Origin: Cryptosporangium aurantiacum
GTDB taxonomy: Bacteria; Actinomycetota; Actinomycetes; Mycobacteriales; Cryptosporangiaceae
DNA: 64,000 nt
NCBI RefSeq assembly: GCF_900143005.1
Contig: NZ_FRCS01000006.1
Span: forward strand, 62,001-126,000
Direction: 5' to 3'
The first letter of the stretch is position 1, and every line of letters starts with the position of its first letter. Positions 16,660 through 24,570 of this stretch are shown piece after piece. Below the pieces are notes generated by a model, which was not told the DNA's origin, made no database searches, and was given only the letters and a program-made list of their open reading frames with translations. Both the position numbers and the translations under genes were made by a program.

Positions 16660-17946
16660 TCAGACCGCGACGTGCGGGTGGTCGCCTGCTCCCTGCGGGG
16701 TAAAGGCCACGTGCCGGCCGGAGAGGTCCTCGCTGCGCCGCACGCCGAGCAGCTGCATCGACCGCTGGTACTCCTCGGCGAGGAGCTCGTAGGCCCGGAG
16801 CACGCCGTCCCGGCCGCCGGCCATGAGCCCGTAGAGGTAGGCGCGGCCGATCATCACCGCGTCCGCTCCGAGCGCCCGGGCGGCGACGATGTCCTGTCCG
16901 TGCAGGACACCGCCGTCGATGAGCACGGTCGCCTCCGGCCCGACCTCGGCCCGGATGGCCGGCAGCACGTCGAGGGTCGCCGCCGTGCGGTCCAGCTGCC
17001 GCCCGCCGTGGTTCGAGACCACGACGCCGTTCGCGCCGTGCTCCATCACCTCGCGCGCCGAGGCGGGTGTCGTCACGCCCTTGACGACGAGGTCGCCCCG
17101 CCAGCGCCGGCGTAACCAGGCCAACGAGTCCAGGTCCAGGCCCGGGTCGAACATCAGGCTCGCGACCTCGGCCGGTGTCGGGTTGCCCGGGACGACCTCG
17201 GCGAGCGAGGCGAACGTCATCCCTCCGGTGGTCAGCTTGTTGAACCACCACGCCGGAAAGCGGGACATGTTCAGCACGGTTCGGGCCGTCAGCGTCGGCG
17301 GGATCGTGAGGCCGTTGACGACGTCCCGCAGGCGCATCCCGGACACCGTCGTATCGACGGTCAGCAGGATCGTCGAGTACCCCGCTGCCTCGGCCCGCAC
17401 GATCAGGTCCTCGTTCACCCGCGGGTCGGCGGTGAGGAACAGCTGGAACCACAGGTCGCCGTCGGGCGCTGCGGCGCGCACGTCCTCGATCGACGTCGTG
17501 CCCACCGTGGACAGCGCGTAGGGCACGCCGACGTGCTGGGCCACCGCGGCGACGGCCGCCTCACCGTGGTGGTGCATCATCCGCGTGTAGCCGGTGGGAG
17601 CGAACACCAGCGGTAAGGCGATGCGCCGTCCCCGGAGTACGACGCTCGGATCAGGCTCGGCGACCGAGCGCAGGGCGTCCGGGGAAAACGTGACCCGCCG
17701 GTACGCGGCGACGTTCCGCGCCGCGGTGATCTCTTCCTCCGCCGCGCCGTCCACGTAGTCGAAGACCGCCCGCGGGGTCGTGCGCCGAGCCACCTCGCGC
17801 AGTTCGCGGACCGAGTGCGCGTGCTCCAGCCTGCGCTTCACCCGGTTCAGTCGCGGCTTGCGGAACTGCGCGACCGCACGCAGCTCCGACCAGGTCGGTG
17901 ACCGTCGGACGGTCCTGACCGGCGGGAGTGGTGCCCGGTTGCTCAC
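16660..17946 (-). CDS. FMN-dependent alpha-hydroxy-acid dehydrogenase (LldD/MftD-like)
   Basis: A 428-residue TIM-barrel flavoenzyme oxidising an L-2-hydroxyacid. It contains FDYVDGAAEEE, APTGYTRMMHHHGE, LLTVDTTVSGMRLRD, VVKGV and the catalytic [11 protein letters not shown], followed by VLIDGGVLHGQDI and [13 protein letters not shown]. It resembles lactate dehydrogenase LldD and also pre-mycofactocin synthase MftD; the N-terminal extension and lack of neighbouring mft genes leave the choice open, with L-lactate or a related hydroxyacid preferred. GTG at 17946 has GGAGG 5 nt upstream. It probably forms a unit with the Nramp-like gene downstream, and a strong hairpin separates it from the BtrH gene upstream. 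Confidence 0.87.
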   Translation of the reverse strand: MSNRAPLPPVRTVRRSPTWSELRAVAQFRKPRLNRVKRRLEHAHSVRELREVARRTTPRAVFDYVDGAAEEEITAARNVAAYRRVTFSPDALRSVAEPDPSVVLRGRRIALPLVFAPTGYTRMMHHHGEAAVAAVAQHVGVPYALSTVGTTSIEDVRAAAPDGDLWFQLFLTADPRVNEDLIVRAEAAGYSTILLTVDTTVSGMRLRDVVNGLTIPPTLTARTVLNMSRFPAWWFNKLTTGGMTFASLAEVVPGNPTPAEVASLMFDPGLDLDSLAWLRRRWRGDLVVKGVTTPASAREVMEHGANGVVVSNHGGRQLDRTAATLDVLPAIRAEVGPEATVLIDGGVLHGQDIVAARALGADAVMIGRAYLYGLMAGGRDGVLRAYELLAEEYQRSMQLLGVRRSEDLSGRHVAFTPQGAGDHPHVAV

Positions 17947-18040
17947 CGTCTCTCCTCCCGTCGGGCGGGGCGGACGCGGAGCTGCTCGGCAAGGGGTGAG
18001 TTGAGTTCCACTTCCCCCTCGGGGGCGGTCCGAAACGGGA

Positions 18041-18071
18041 CGGCACAGGCGTCCGGCGAACGCCTGTGCCG
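18041..18071 (-). terminator. Strong hairpin terminator after the BtrH/DUF4872 gene
   Basis: Perfect 12-bp arms CGGCACAGGCGT and ACGCCTGTGCCG around a 7-nt loop, beginning 6 nt after the BtrH-like stop on the minus strand. No T-tract follows, as is common for actinobacterial hairpins. It would isolate the downstream hydroxyacid dehydrogenase gene. Confidence 0.75.
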
Positions 18072-18076
18072 ATCGT

Positions 18077-19333
18077 CTACAGCGTGCCCAGCACCCGCAC
18101 CGCGTCGGCCTCGGCTGCGTGCACCGCACGCAGCCGTTCGGCCAGCGCACCGAGGTCCGGCGCCACGGGTGGCCGCCGGTCCAGCTCGGCCCGGAGCGCC
18201 CACAGCTCGGCCGCGGCGTCCGCCCGGAGGCCCGCGCCGTCGTCGCCCAGTGCCACGCCCTCGGCGACCGCGGCTTCCAGGTCGCGCAGGCGCGCGTACT
18301 CCGGAACGTCGGCGGGCAGCGCGGCGTCCGCGAACGCGTGCCACCGCCGGCCGGACTCCCGGAACGCCTCCGCCGCCTCTGCTGCCCGCTCGCCGAGCAG
18401 CGGCGTCGCCTCGTCGAGGAAGTCCGCGTACAAGCCGCGCAGGTGACCACCGGTCATGCCGACCGGCTCGACCGCCTCCCACACGGTGAGCAGCGCGGTG
18501 GCCAGGCCACGGCCGTCGGCGAAGACGGTCGGCCAGCCCTTGGCGTTGCGCCGGTCGGTGAGCAGCTTGGCCCACTTCTGCCAGGCCGGGATCGCAAACG
18601 ACGTGGAGGTACCGCCCAGCTGCTCGGCGCACTGCCGCACCGCCTCGCCCACCAGGTCGGCGAGCTTCTCCGGCGCGGTCGCCCCCTCGACGACGACCAT
18701 GCGGTTCCGGTACGAGCTGACCCGCGCCCTCGCCCGGTGCAGCACGTCGGCCGGGACAGTCAGCGGGCGGGTGTTGCGATCGTCGAGGCGGATTCCCGCC
18801 TCGGTCGCCGCGTAGGCGACCACCGAGTGCCCGCCGTGCGCCTCGAGGTGCGCGGGCAGCTGCCAGTAGCCGACCAGGTGCCGGTCGGGGACGACGATGG
18901 CCGGTTCACCGGCCGCGAGCGCCGCGTCCAAGGCGGCTGCCGCGCCCTTCGCTCCGGCCGTGGTGTGTACCCGGTATTCGGCGCCGAGCCGGTCGAGCAC
19001 CCGGTCGGTCCAGTCGAGGTAGTTCCACCGGTGCCGGAACCCCAGCGTGAGATGGGTGGTGTCGTGCGCGGCGAACTCCCAGAGAATGTACCCGGCGCCG
19101 AGGCCGCCACCGAGGCCGAGGACCATGGCCTCGGACAGCTCCACGCCCCGGCGGGCGAGCACGTGCGCCACCGCGGCGGTGTCCGGGTGCAGCCCGCCCC
19201 GCAGCGTCCAGCCGTGGTCGGTGCCGGGTCGCTCGGCGTCACCCACCACGTGGCGGCGCGCCACGGAGTACCGCTCGCCGGTCCGGGCCATCCGCGCGCG
19301 GATGCGGGCCTTGAGGTGCTTCTGCTCGGTCAT
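18077..19333 (-). CDS. BtrH N-terminal / DUF4872 domain protein
   Basis: A 418-residue protein in two parts. The N-terminal half (GLHPDTAAVAHVLARRGVEL, then LGLGGGLGAGYILWEF) reads as the BtrH N-terminal papain-like fold, named for an acyltransferase in butirosin biosynthesis; the C-terminal half is the associated DUF4872 helical region. In BtrH-type enzymes an HC motif supplies the nucleophile; here the equivalent position reads HPDT, so classical cysteine chemistry is doubtful. No biosynthetic cluster surrounds it. ATG at 19333 is used. A strong hairpin lies directly after the stop. Confidence 0.72.
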   Translation of the reverse strand: MTEQKHLKARIRARMARTGERYSVARRHVVGDAERPGTDHGWTLRGGLHPDTAAVAHVLARRGVELSEAMVLGLGGGLGAGYILWEFAAHDTTHLTLGFRHRWNYLDWTDRVLDRLGAEYRVHTTAGAKGAAAALDAALAAGEPAIVVPDRHLVGYWQLPAHLEAHGGHSVVAYAATEAGIRLDDRNTRPLTVPADVLHRARARVSSYRNRMVVVEGATAPEKLADLVGEAVRQCAEQLGGTSTSFAIPAWQKWAKLLTDRRNAKGWPTVFADGRGLATALLTVWEAVEPVGMTGGHLRGLYADFLDEATPLLGERAAEAAEAFRESGRRWHAFADAALPADVPEYARLRDLEAAVAEGVALGDDGAGLRADAAAELWALRAELDRRPPVAPDLGALAERLRAVHAAEADAVRVLGTL

Positions 19334-19489
19334 CGCTATCCCGTCCGGTCACGCGCACGCCGACCAGCCCACGCTGCGGCGTTGCGCACAACCGTCGGTT
19401 CGTGTCAGCGATGGACGGTCGCTCTCCCGAGGCCGGACACCCCTTTGCCTCCGCGGTGCCGGGCGGCGTGGGCGCCCGGGAGGAGGTTG

Positions 19490-19505
19490 GGCACGGGAGC
19501 GTGCC
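19490..19505 (-). terminator. Small hairpin in the 223-bp gap after the DUF899 operon
   Basis: GGCACG and CGTGCC arms with a 4-nt loop, about 50 bp beyond the DUF899 stop on the minus strand. It is the only recognisable structure in the gap 19334-19556, where I see no gene. Confidence 0.3.
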
Positions 19506-19556
19506 AGCCGTCACGGTAGCGCCCCGGCGCGGCGCCGTCGAGGCCGCGGCCCGGGG

Positions 19557-20141
19557 TCACGACGGGTCGCCGTGCCGGCCGAGGGTCTCCACGGGGCCCG
19601 CGCCGGGGCGGGTCCACTGCGGCACGGGGCGGCTGGTCGGGCCCCAGGTGGCGTTCCCCTCGGCGTCCGAGCGCCAGTACCAGCACGGCTCCTGCCCCTC
19701 GGGCCAGCCGTCCGGGTGGTCCTCCCAGGCCTCGCCGCGGCCGTACGGAGTCATGTCGAGCAGGCCGAACGACCCGTTGGCCGGCTCGATGCCACGGCCC
19801 GTCGTGGCGTAGGTGAGGAACACGCGGTCGCCGTCACGGAGGAAGCTCGACAGGTAGCCCATGCCGCCGCCGACCGGTGTGTCCAGGTCGCGCACCGAGT
19901 ACCAGGGCTGGGTGTAGCCCATGAACTCGACGAACGGGGTTACCTCGTCCCACCGGCCCGTGGTCAGGATCGCGAACGAGACGCCGCGGGCGTTGAGGTA
20001 GACGGCGTCCTTGAGGTGCCAGGCCGCGTCGGTGCAGCCCTCGCGGGTGTGGGTCTTCTCGCGGACGAGCAGCTCGTCCCGGGCGGCCTGCCAGGTGCCG
20101 AGGTCGACGACGGGCGGCCGGCCGGGCAGCGTGGTGGTCAT
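19557..20141 (-). CDS. DUF899 family (thioredoxin-like) protein, internally shortened
   Basis: A 194-residue protein of the DUF899 group. It keeps the N-terminal LLVREKTHTREG, the strand segment GVSFAILTTGRWDEV, MGYTQPWYSV and the C-terminal YLSSFLRDGDRVFLTYATTGRG and LLDMTPYGRGEAWEDHP. Family members I know carry roughly 50 residues between the HTR element and the EGCT element; here HTREGCT is contiguous, so the thioredoxin-like first half appears to be missing while the frame is kept. ATG at 20141 overlaps the upstream stop (ATGA) and has AAGGAGG. It is the last gene of a three-gene operon and may be non-functional. Confidence 0.75.
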   Translation of the reverse strand: MTTTLPGRPPVVDLGTWQAARDELLVREKTHTREGCTDAAWHLKDAVYLNARGVSFAILTTGRWDEVTPFVEFMGYTQPWYSVRDLDTPVGGGMGYLSSFLRDGDRVFLTYATTGRGIEPANGSFGLLDMTPYGRGEAWEDHPDGWPEGQEPCWYWRSDAEGNATWGPTSRPVPQWTRPGAGPVETLGRHGDPS

Positions 20142-21478
20142 GGGGCCCTCCTTCTTCTGATGACGACGTCGAGCGCGCCGACGATCGCGAGTCCCAGCAG
20201 CCCGGCGGTGACCAGCAGCACGGTCGGGAGCACCGGCCAGCCGGGGCCGGTGAGCGAGAGGTGGCCGGTGGGGTACTCGAGCAGCCGGGCGTTGAAGCGG
20301 GTGAGCGGTACGTTCTCGTGTTCGGCCAGGTCGCGCAGCGTCGCGTCGAACGGGAAGCCGTCCGAGCCCACGTGCACGTAGTACGGCCGGATGCCGGTGT
20401 CCTCCACCTGGGAGCGCACGCGGGGCGGCACCGTGCGGCCGGGCACCACGAGACGGTCGAGCTCCGGAGGGTCGTCGAGCGCGTAGCGGGGGACGAACGT
20501 CAGCCCATGTGCGGACCGCACCGAGGAGGGCCCCAGCGACGTCGTCCGCGACGTGAACGCCGGCCCGGGGTAGGCGTCGAACGCGGAGGCGAGCTCGATC
20601 TCGGACGCGCCCTCGGTGACGACCACCCCGATCTGCGGTTTATGCGGTGTCCAGGCGCCGCGCAGGACGTAGAGGGCACGGTCGGCGGGGCTCAGCGCGT
20701 CGACCGGGATCCGGGGCTCGTCGCCGAGCCGGGTGTCGGGGTAGCCGATGCGCTCGGCCAGCGCGGTCGCGGCCGGTTCCCCCAACCGGTCCCGGACGAC
20801 GTGCAACGCCGCGACGACGCCGGACGTGACACCGGCGCTGGTGAGCACGGTGCCGTCCTGGACGTAGCGGCTGCCCCGCACCCACTTCACGTCCGGGTGC
20901 CGCTTCTCCCACTTCGCCAGGTTGGCCCAGCTCGCGGTCGCGCGCCTGCCCTCCAGGAGCCCGGCGTCGGCCAGGACCTCGGCGCCGTCGCACACCGACA
21001 TCAGCGTGCCGATGCTCGGAGCGTGTTTCCGCAGCCAGTCGGCGACCGGCCGCTGTCCGGCGGACCCGACCCGCCACATCGCGGGCACCACGACGACGTC
21101 CGGCGACCGGCCGCCGAGCCTGCGGTCCAGTTCGGCGAGCGAGAGCTGGGGCAGCACGTCGAGTCCGCCGCTGAGCGTCACCTGCCGCTTCGTGGGCGCG
21201 GCCAGGTAGACGTTGAACGCCCCCGACTCGGCGAACACCTGGAACGGGGCCAGCGCGTCGGTGACCTCGGTACCACCGTGGTTGAGGAGCACGACCGCGG
21301 TCGGCTTCGCCGGGTCGTGGGCGGGGACCGCCACCTGCGCGCTTCGTTCGCCCGGCGGTGGTTCGTAGCGGTCGGCCAGCGCCGCCCGCACCCCGACGAC
21401 GCTGATCAGCACCGGTGGCACGACGAACGCGACCAGGTAGACGGCGATCCGCGCAGCCCTGGTGAGGATTCGCCTCAT
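20138..21478 (-). CDS. Membrane-anchored DJ-1/PfpI (GATase1-like) protein
   Basis: A 446-residue protein with an N-terminal hydrophobic anchor (YLVAFVVPPVLISVVGV), a GlxA-like DJ-1/PfpI domain and a second hydrophobic segment at the C-terminus (LLVTAGLLGLAIVGALDVVI) before RRRR. The domain shows VVLLNHGGTEVTDALAPFQVF, VVVPAMWRVG and the nucleophile elbow LMSVCDGAEVLADAGLLEG, so the cysteine is intact. Soluble relatives form the sensor half of GlxA/AraC regulators, but no HTH is present here. It may sense or process a small molecule at the membrane; this is a guess. ATGA overlaps link it to both neighbours. Confidence 0.75.
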   Translation of the reverse strand: MRRILTRAARIAVYLVAFVVPPVLISVVGVRAALADRYEPPPGERSAQVAVPAHDPAKPTAVVLLNHGGTEVTDALAPFQVFAESGAFNVYLAAPTKRQVTLSGGLDVLPQLSLAELDRRLGGRSPDVVVVPAMWRVGSAGQRPVADWLRKHAPSIGTLMSVCDGAEVLADAGLLEGRRATASWANLAKWEKRHPDVKWVRGSRYVQDGTVLTSAGVTSGVVAALHVVRDRLGEPAATALAERIGYPDTRLGDEPRIPVDALSPADRALYVLRGAWTPHKPQIGVVVTEGASEIELASAFDAYPGPAFTSRTTSLGPSSVRSAHGLTFVPRYALDDPPELDRLVVPGRTVPPRVRSQVEDTGIRPYYVHVGSDGFPFDATLRDLAEHENVPLTRFNARLLEYPTGHLSLTGPGWPVLPTVLLVTAGLLGLAIVGALDVVIRRRRAP

Positions 21479-21876
21479 CGGACGGCGCTGTGATGGTGGG
21501 CCTTCGTATACTGGTCACGCCGGACGAGCATGTAGGCGACCATCCCGCCGATCATCGCCACGTGGGTCAGCACCATCAGCGTGCCCTCGTCCGCGAGCCA
21601 GGCCGGGGCGACGTCCAGCGCGACGGGAATCACCAGCACGAACATCGGCACGAGCATCGCCGCGGTCATCTGCCCGCCCTCGGACCAGGAGTGACCGCGG
21701 TACCGCATCCACCCGACCATCGGCACCGCCATCGCGACACCCATGGCGGTGTAGGTGACCAGCGGACGGTCGTAGCCGGGCGGCTCACCGGCGACCATCA
21801 GTCCGATGCCGAGGACCGCCATCCCGACGAACATCGCGAGCAACATCTCACCGAGGTGGCGAAGGAACCGCAGCAC
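21475..21876 (-). CDS. Small four-helix membrane protein
   Basis: A 133-residue protein with four hydrophobic stretches (MLLAMFVGMAVLGIGLMVAG, TAMGVAMAVPMVGWM, MLVPMFVLVIPVAL and VLTHVAMIGGMVAYMLVRR) and a His-rich tail AHHHSAVR. I do not recognise a named family. GTG at 21876 has AAGGGAG 6 nt upstream. It heads the operon that continues into the DJ-1/PfpI protein by ATGA overlap. A perfect 9-bp hairpin lies immediately before its ribosome site. Confidence 0.7.
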   Translation of the reverse strand: MLRFLRHLGEMLLAMFVGMAVLGIGLMVAGEPPGYDRPLVTYTAMGVAMAVPMVGWMRYRGHSWSEGGQMTAAMLVPMFVLVIPVALDVAPAWLADEGTLMVLTHVAMIGGMVAYMLVRRDQYTKAHHHSAVR

Positions 21877-21887
21877 GTCGTACTCCC

Positions 21888-21911
21888 TTCCTGGCGGATG
21901 ATCGCCAGGAA
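21888..21911 (-). terminator. Perfect 9-bp hairpin abutting the ribosome site
   Basis: TTCCTGGCG and CGCCAGGAA with a 6-nt loop (arms 21888-21896 and 21903-21911). In the minus-strand transcript it ends right at the GGGAG of the membrane-protein gene and starts 28 nt after the LuxR stop. It could terminate the LuxR message or modulate downstream translation. Confidence 0.5.
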
Positions 21912-21939
21912 GCTATCGATCGGCGTCCCCGGACGGCTT

Positions 21940-24543
21940 CTACCGAAAGGTAGAGATCGACGGCAGATTCAGCGCTCGGGCCCGCGCGAGCGCCTGCGTC
22001 CGGCTGTGCGCGCCCAGCTTGCGGTACAGGTTGTTCAGATGCGTCTTGACGGTGCCGACGCTGACGAACAGCTCCGCTGCGATCTCCCGGTTCGTCTTGC
22101 CGGCGGCGAGCAGCCGCAGGACGTCCGACTCGCGATCGGTCATCGGCTCGGCGAGCGCCGGTTCCGGTGGGACGGCCTGCTGCCGCTCGAAGGCAGCCCG
22201 GAGCTCCTCCGCGCCGTCGACCCGCGGGAGAAGCGCGGCCAGCGCCGGGCCCTCGTCGACGAACGTCCGGACGTAGTGCTCCGGCGCCGCGCGCGCGAGC
22301 GCGTCGGCCAGCGTCGCGGCGGCCTCGTCCGGCTCCGACGCCAGCGCCTGCACCACCAGGATCTCCAGCAGATCCCGCCCCCGGCCGGCGGCCTGCGCGG
22401 CGTCGCGGAGCGGCCGCAGCAGACGCAACGCGTCGCGCGAGCGGCCGCGCGCCAGCGACAGCCGCGCCGCGGCGAGCCTGCCGGGGATCTCGGCGCCCGG
22501 CGTTCCGGCCTCGGCGTGCCGGGCCAGCGTCTGTTCGGCGGCGGCGGCCTCCGGGAGCTCATCGCGCAGCAGGCGGAGCCGCACCATCCAGGCCGCGGCG
22601 ACCACGGCCTCCGGGTTGGCCCCGTAGTCCCGGGCGACCCGCTCCGCCCGCAGCGCGGTGGCGAGCGCCGCGTCGGGGCGGTGGCGGGCCTGTTCGAGCC
22701 GGGACAGTCCGACGAGGCCCCAGGTCAGATCGGTGACGTTGCCGGTTCGTTCGGCCGACTCGACGCCGGTGCGGAACGCCACCTCGGCGGCGTCCAGGTC
22801 GTCGCGCTCGTACTGCAGCGCCGCCAGCCCCAGGTGAAGCGCGGCCGTGGCCGAGGACGCGCCCATGTCCTGCTGCAGCGCGTACCGCTCGGCGCGCAGC
22901 AGCGTGGCGTGTGCCCGGCCGAGCCGCCCGCGTTCGGATTGGACTCGCGCGAGCAGCGTCAGGGCCGACAGCGTCCCGTAGACGTGGCCGGCGTCGGTGC
23001 CGATGGCGGCGGCGTCGGTGAGGGCCGTCTCCGCCGCCGGGAGATCGCCGAGTGACCACAGCGAATCGCCGAGGGAATCCGCGGCGAAGACGCGCAGCCC
23101 GCCCCGATCGGCGGGCAGGAGCGTGAGCGCCTGCCGGGCCAGGTCGATGGCGGGGTGCAGATCGCCGCGGAGCCGGGCGCACCACGACCGGACGGCGGCC
23201 GAGAACCCCGCCAGCAGCGGCTCCTCGCCACGGACGGACTCGGCGAGCCGCTGTGCCCGGTCCGGCTTGCCGGTCAGCGCCAGGGCCAGCGCCTGCTGAA
23301 GGACCAGCCTGGGCTGCTGCTCCCGCACGTCGGCGGGCAGCGCCTCGATCCAGCCGAGGACGGTCGGCACCTCGCCCCGGCTCCAGGCCGCGTCGGCGCC
23401 CGCCAGGATCAGGCCGATCGCGCGGTCGTGGTCGGCCGCCGAGATCGCGTGCCCGATCGCGTCGGGCAGGGCGCCGTTCGCCTCACACCACCGGGACGCC
23501 CGCGCGTGAAGCTCGCCGCGATCCGGCCCCGGCCGGGCACGATCCGGCTCCAGCCGGAGGAAGTCCGCGAACAGGTGGTGGTATCGGTACCAGCGGCGTT
23601 CGTCGTCCAGCGCGACCACGAACAGGTTCTCCCGCTCCAGCCGCTCCAGCGTCTCCTGCCCGTCGGTGCGGCCGGTGACCGCGTCGCACAGCGGCCCGCT
23701 CAGCTGGTCGAGGATCGACGTCTCGACGAGGAACCGCCGCACTTCCGCGGGCTGCCGGTCGAGGACCTCCTCGCCCAGGAAGTCGAAGACGTCGCGGTGC
23801 CGGCCGGAGAACGACGCGACGAACTCCGCGGGGCTCGTGCGGCCACGCAGCGAGAGTGCGGCGATCTGCAGCCCGGCGACCCAGCCCTCGGTCTTCTCGT
23901 GCAGCCGCACCAGGTCCTGCCGGGCCAGCTCCAGCCGCATCACGTCCCGCACGAACGCCGCGGCCTCCGGCACCGTGAACGCCAGGTCGTCGGCGCCCAG
24001 CCGGACCAGCTCGCCGCGGACCCGCCACCGGGCCAGCGGCAGCGGCGGATCCACCCGGCCGGACACGATCAGGTGCAGGTGCTCCGGTGCGTGCTCCACC
24101 AGGAACACACACGCCCGGTGCACCGCGTCGCCGGTGATCACGTGGTAGTCGTCGAGGACGACGTCCACCGGCTCGGGCAACCGTTCGAGATCGGCGAGCA
24201 GCGCGCCGATCAGCGCGTCCGGATGACGGAGGTCAGGCGAGCGCAGCGCGGCCAGCACGCCCTTCCCCAGTTCGTCGTCGCCGGAGCCCTGGCGCAGCGC
24301 ACCGATCAGCGAGGTGAGGAACCGGTTCTCTTCGTTGTCCCGCTCGTCCAGCGTCAGCCAGCCCACGCGCTCCCGGGTCCCGGCCCACGTGCCGAGCAGC
24401 GTCGTCTTGCCGTAGCCGGCGGGAGCCACGACGACGGTGAGCCGGCGACCGGGGCCGGGGTCCAACCGGTCGGCGAGGCGGGCGCGGCGGACCACGGACG
24501 CCCGCCGCGTGTTCGGGCGGAGTGCCTGGCCCGAGCCGTCCAT
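21940..24543 (-). CDS. MalT-like LuxR family ATP-dependent regulator
   Basis: An 867-residue large transcriptional regulator. The Walker A motif APAGYGKTTLL is at residues 40-50, a Walker B-like VDVVLDDYH at about 129-137, then HHLFADFLR typical of the MalT NTPase module, a long helical TPR-like sensor region and a C-terminal LuxR HTH (MTDRESDVLRLLAAGKTNREI, then GTVKTHLNNLYRKLGAHSR). Such proteins bind an inducer in the TPR region, oligomerise with ATP and activate nearby genes. ATG at 24543 lies 27 bp after the glycosyltransferase stop. The three-gene operon downstream at 21876 is an obvious candidate target. Confidence 0.92.
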   Translation of the reverse strand: MDGSGQALRPNTRRASVVRRARLADRLDPGPGRRLTVVVAPAGYGKTTLLGTWAGTRERVGWLTLDERDNEENRFLTSLIGALRQGSGDDELGKGVLAALRSPDLRHPDALIGALLADLERLPEPVDVVLDDYHVITGDAVHRACVFLVEHAPEHLHLIVSGRVDPPLPLARWRVRGELVRLGADDLAFTVPEAAAFVRDVMRLELARQDLVRLHEKTEGWVAGLQIAALSLRGRTSPAEFVASFSGRHRDVFDFLGEEVLDRQPAEVRRFLVETSILDQLSGPLCDAVTGRTDGQETLERLERENLFVVALDDERRWYRYHHLFADFLRLEPDRARPGPDRGELHARASRWCEANGALPDAIGHAISAADHDRAIGLILAGADAAWSRGEVPTVLGWIEALPADVREQQPRLVLQQALALALTGKPDRAQRLAESVRGEEPLLAGFSAAVRSWCARLRGDLHPAIDLARQALTLLPADRGGLRVFAADSLGDSLWSLGDLPAAETALTDAAAIGTDAGHVYGTLSALTLLARVQSERGRLGRAHATLLRAERYALQQDMGASSATAALHLGLAALQYERDDLDAAEVAFRTGVESAERTGNVTDLTWGLVGLSRLEQARHRPDAALATALRAERVARDYGANPEAVVAAAWMVRLRLLRDELPEAAAAEQTLARHAEAGTPGAEIPGRLAAARLSLARGRSRDALRLLRPLRDAAQAAGRGRDLLEILVVQALASEPDEAAATLADALARAAPEHYVRTFVDEGPALAALLPRVDGAEELRAAFERQQAVPPEPALAEPMTDRESDVLRLLAAGKTNREIAAELFVSVGTVKTHLNNLYRKLGAHSRTQALARARALNLPSISTFR

Positions 24544-24570
24544 GGCGCACCAGCGTAGCGGGACGATCCT

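Noticed and set aside
16660-17946. Calling the hydroxyacid dehydrogenase MftD (pre-mycofactocin synthase)
   Set aside because: No mftA-C or mftE/F genes are adjacent and the sequence is equally close to lactate dehydrogenases; only the family is stated.
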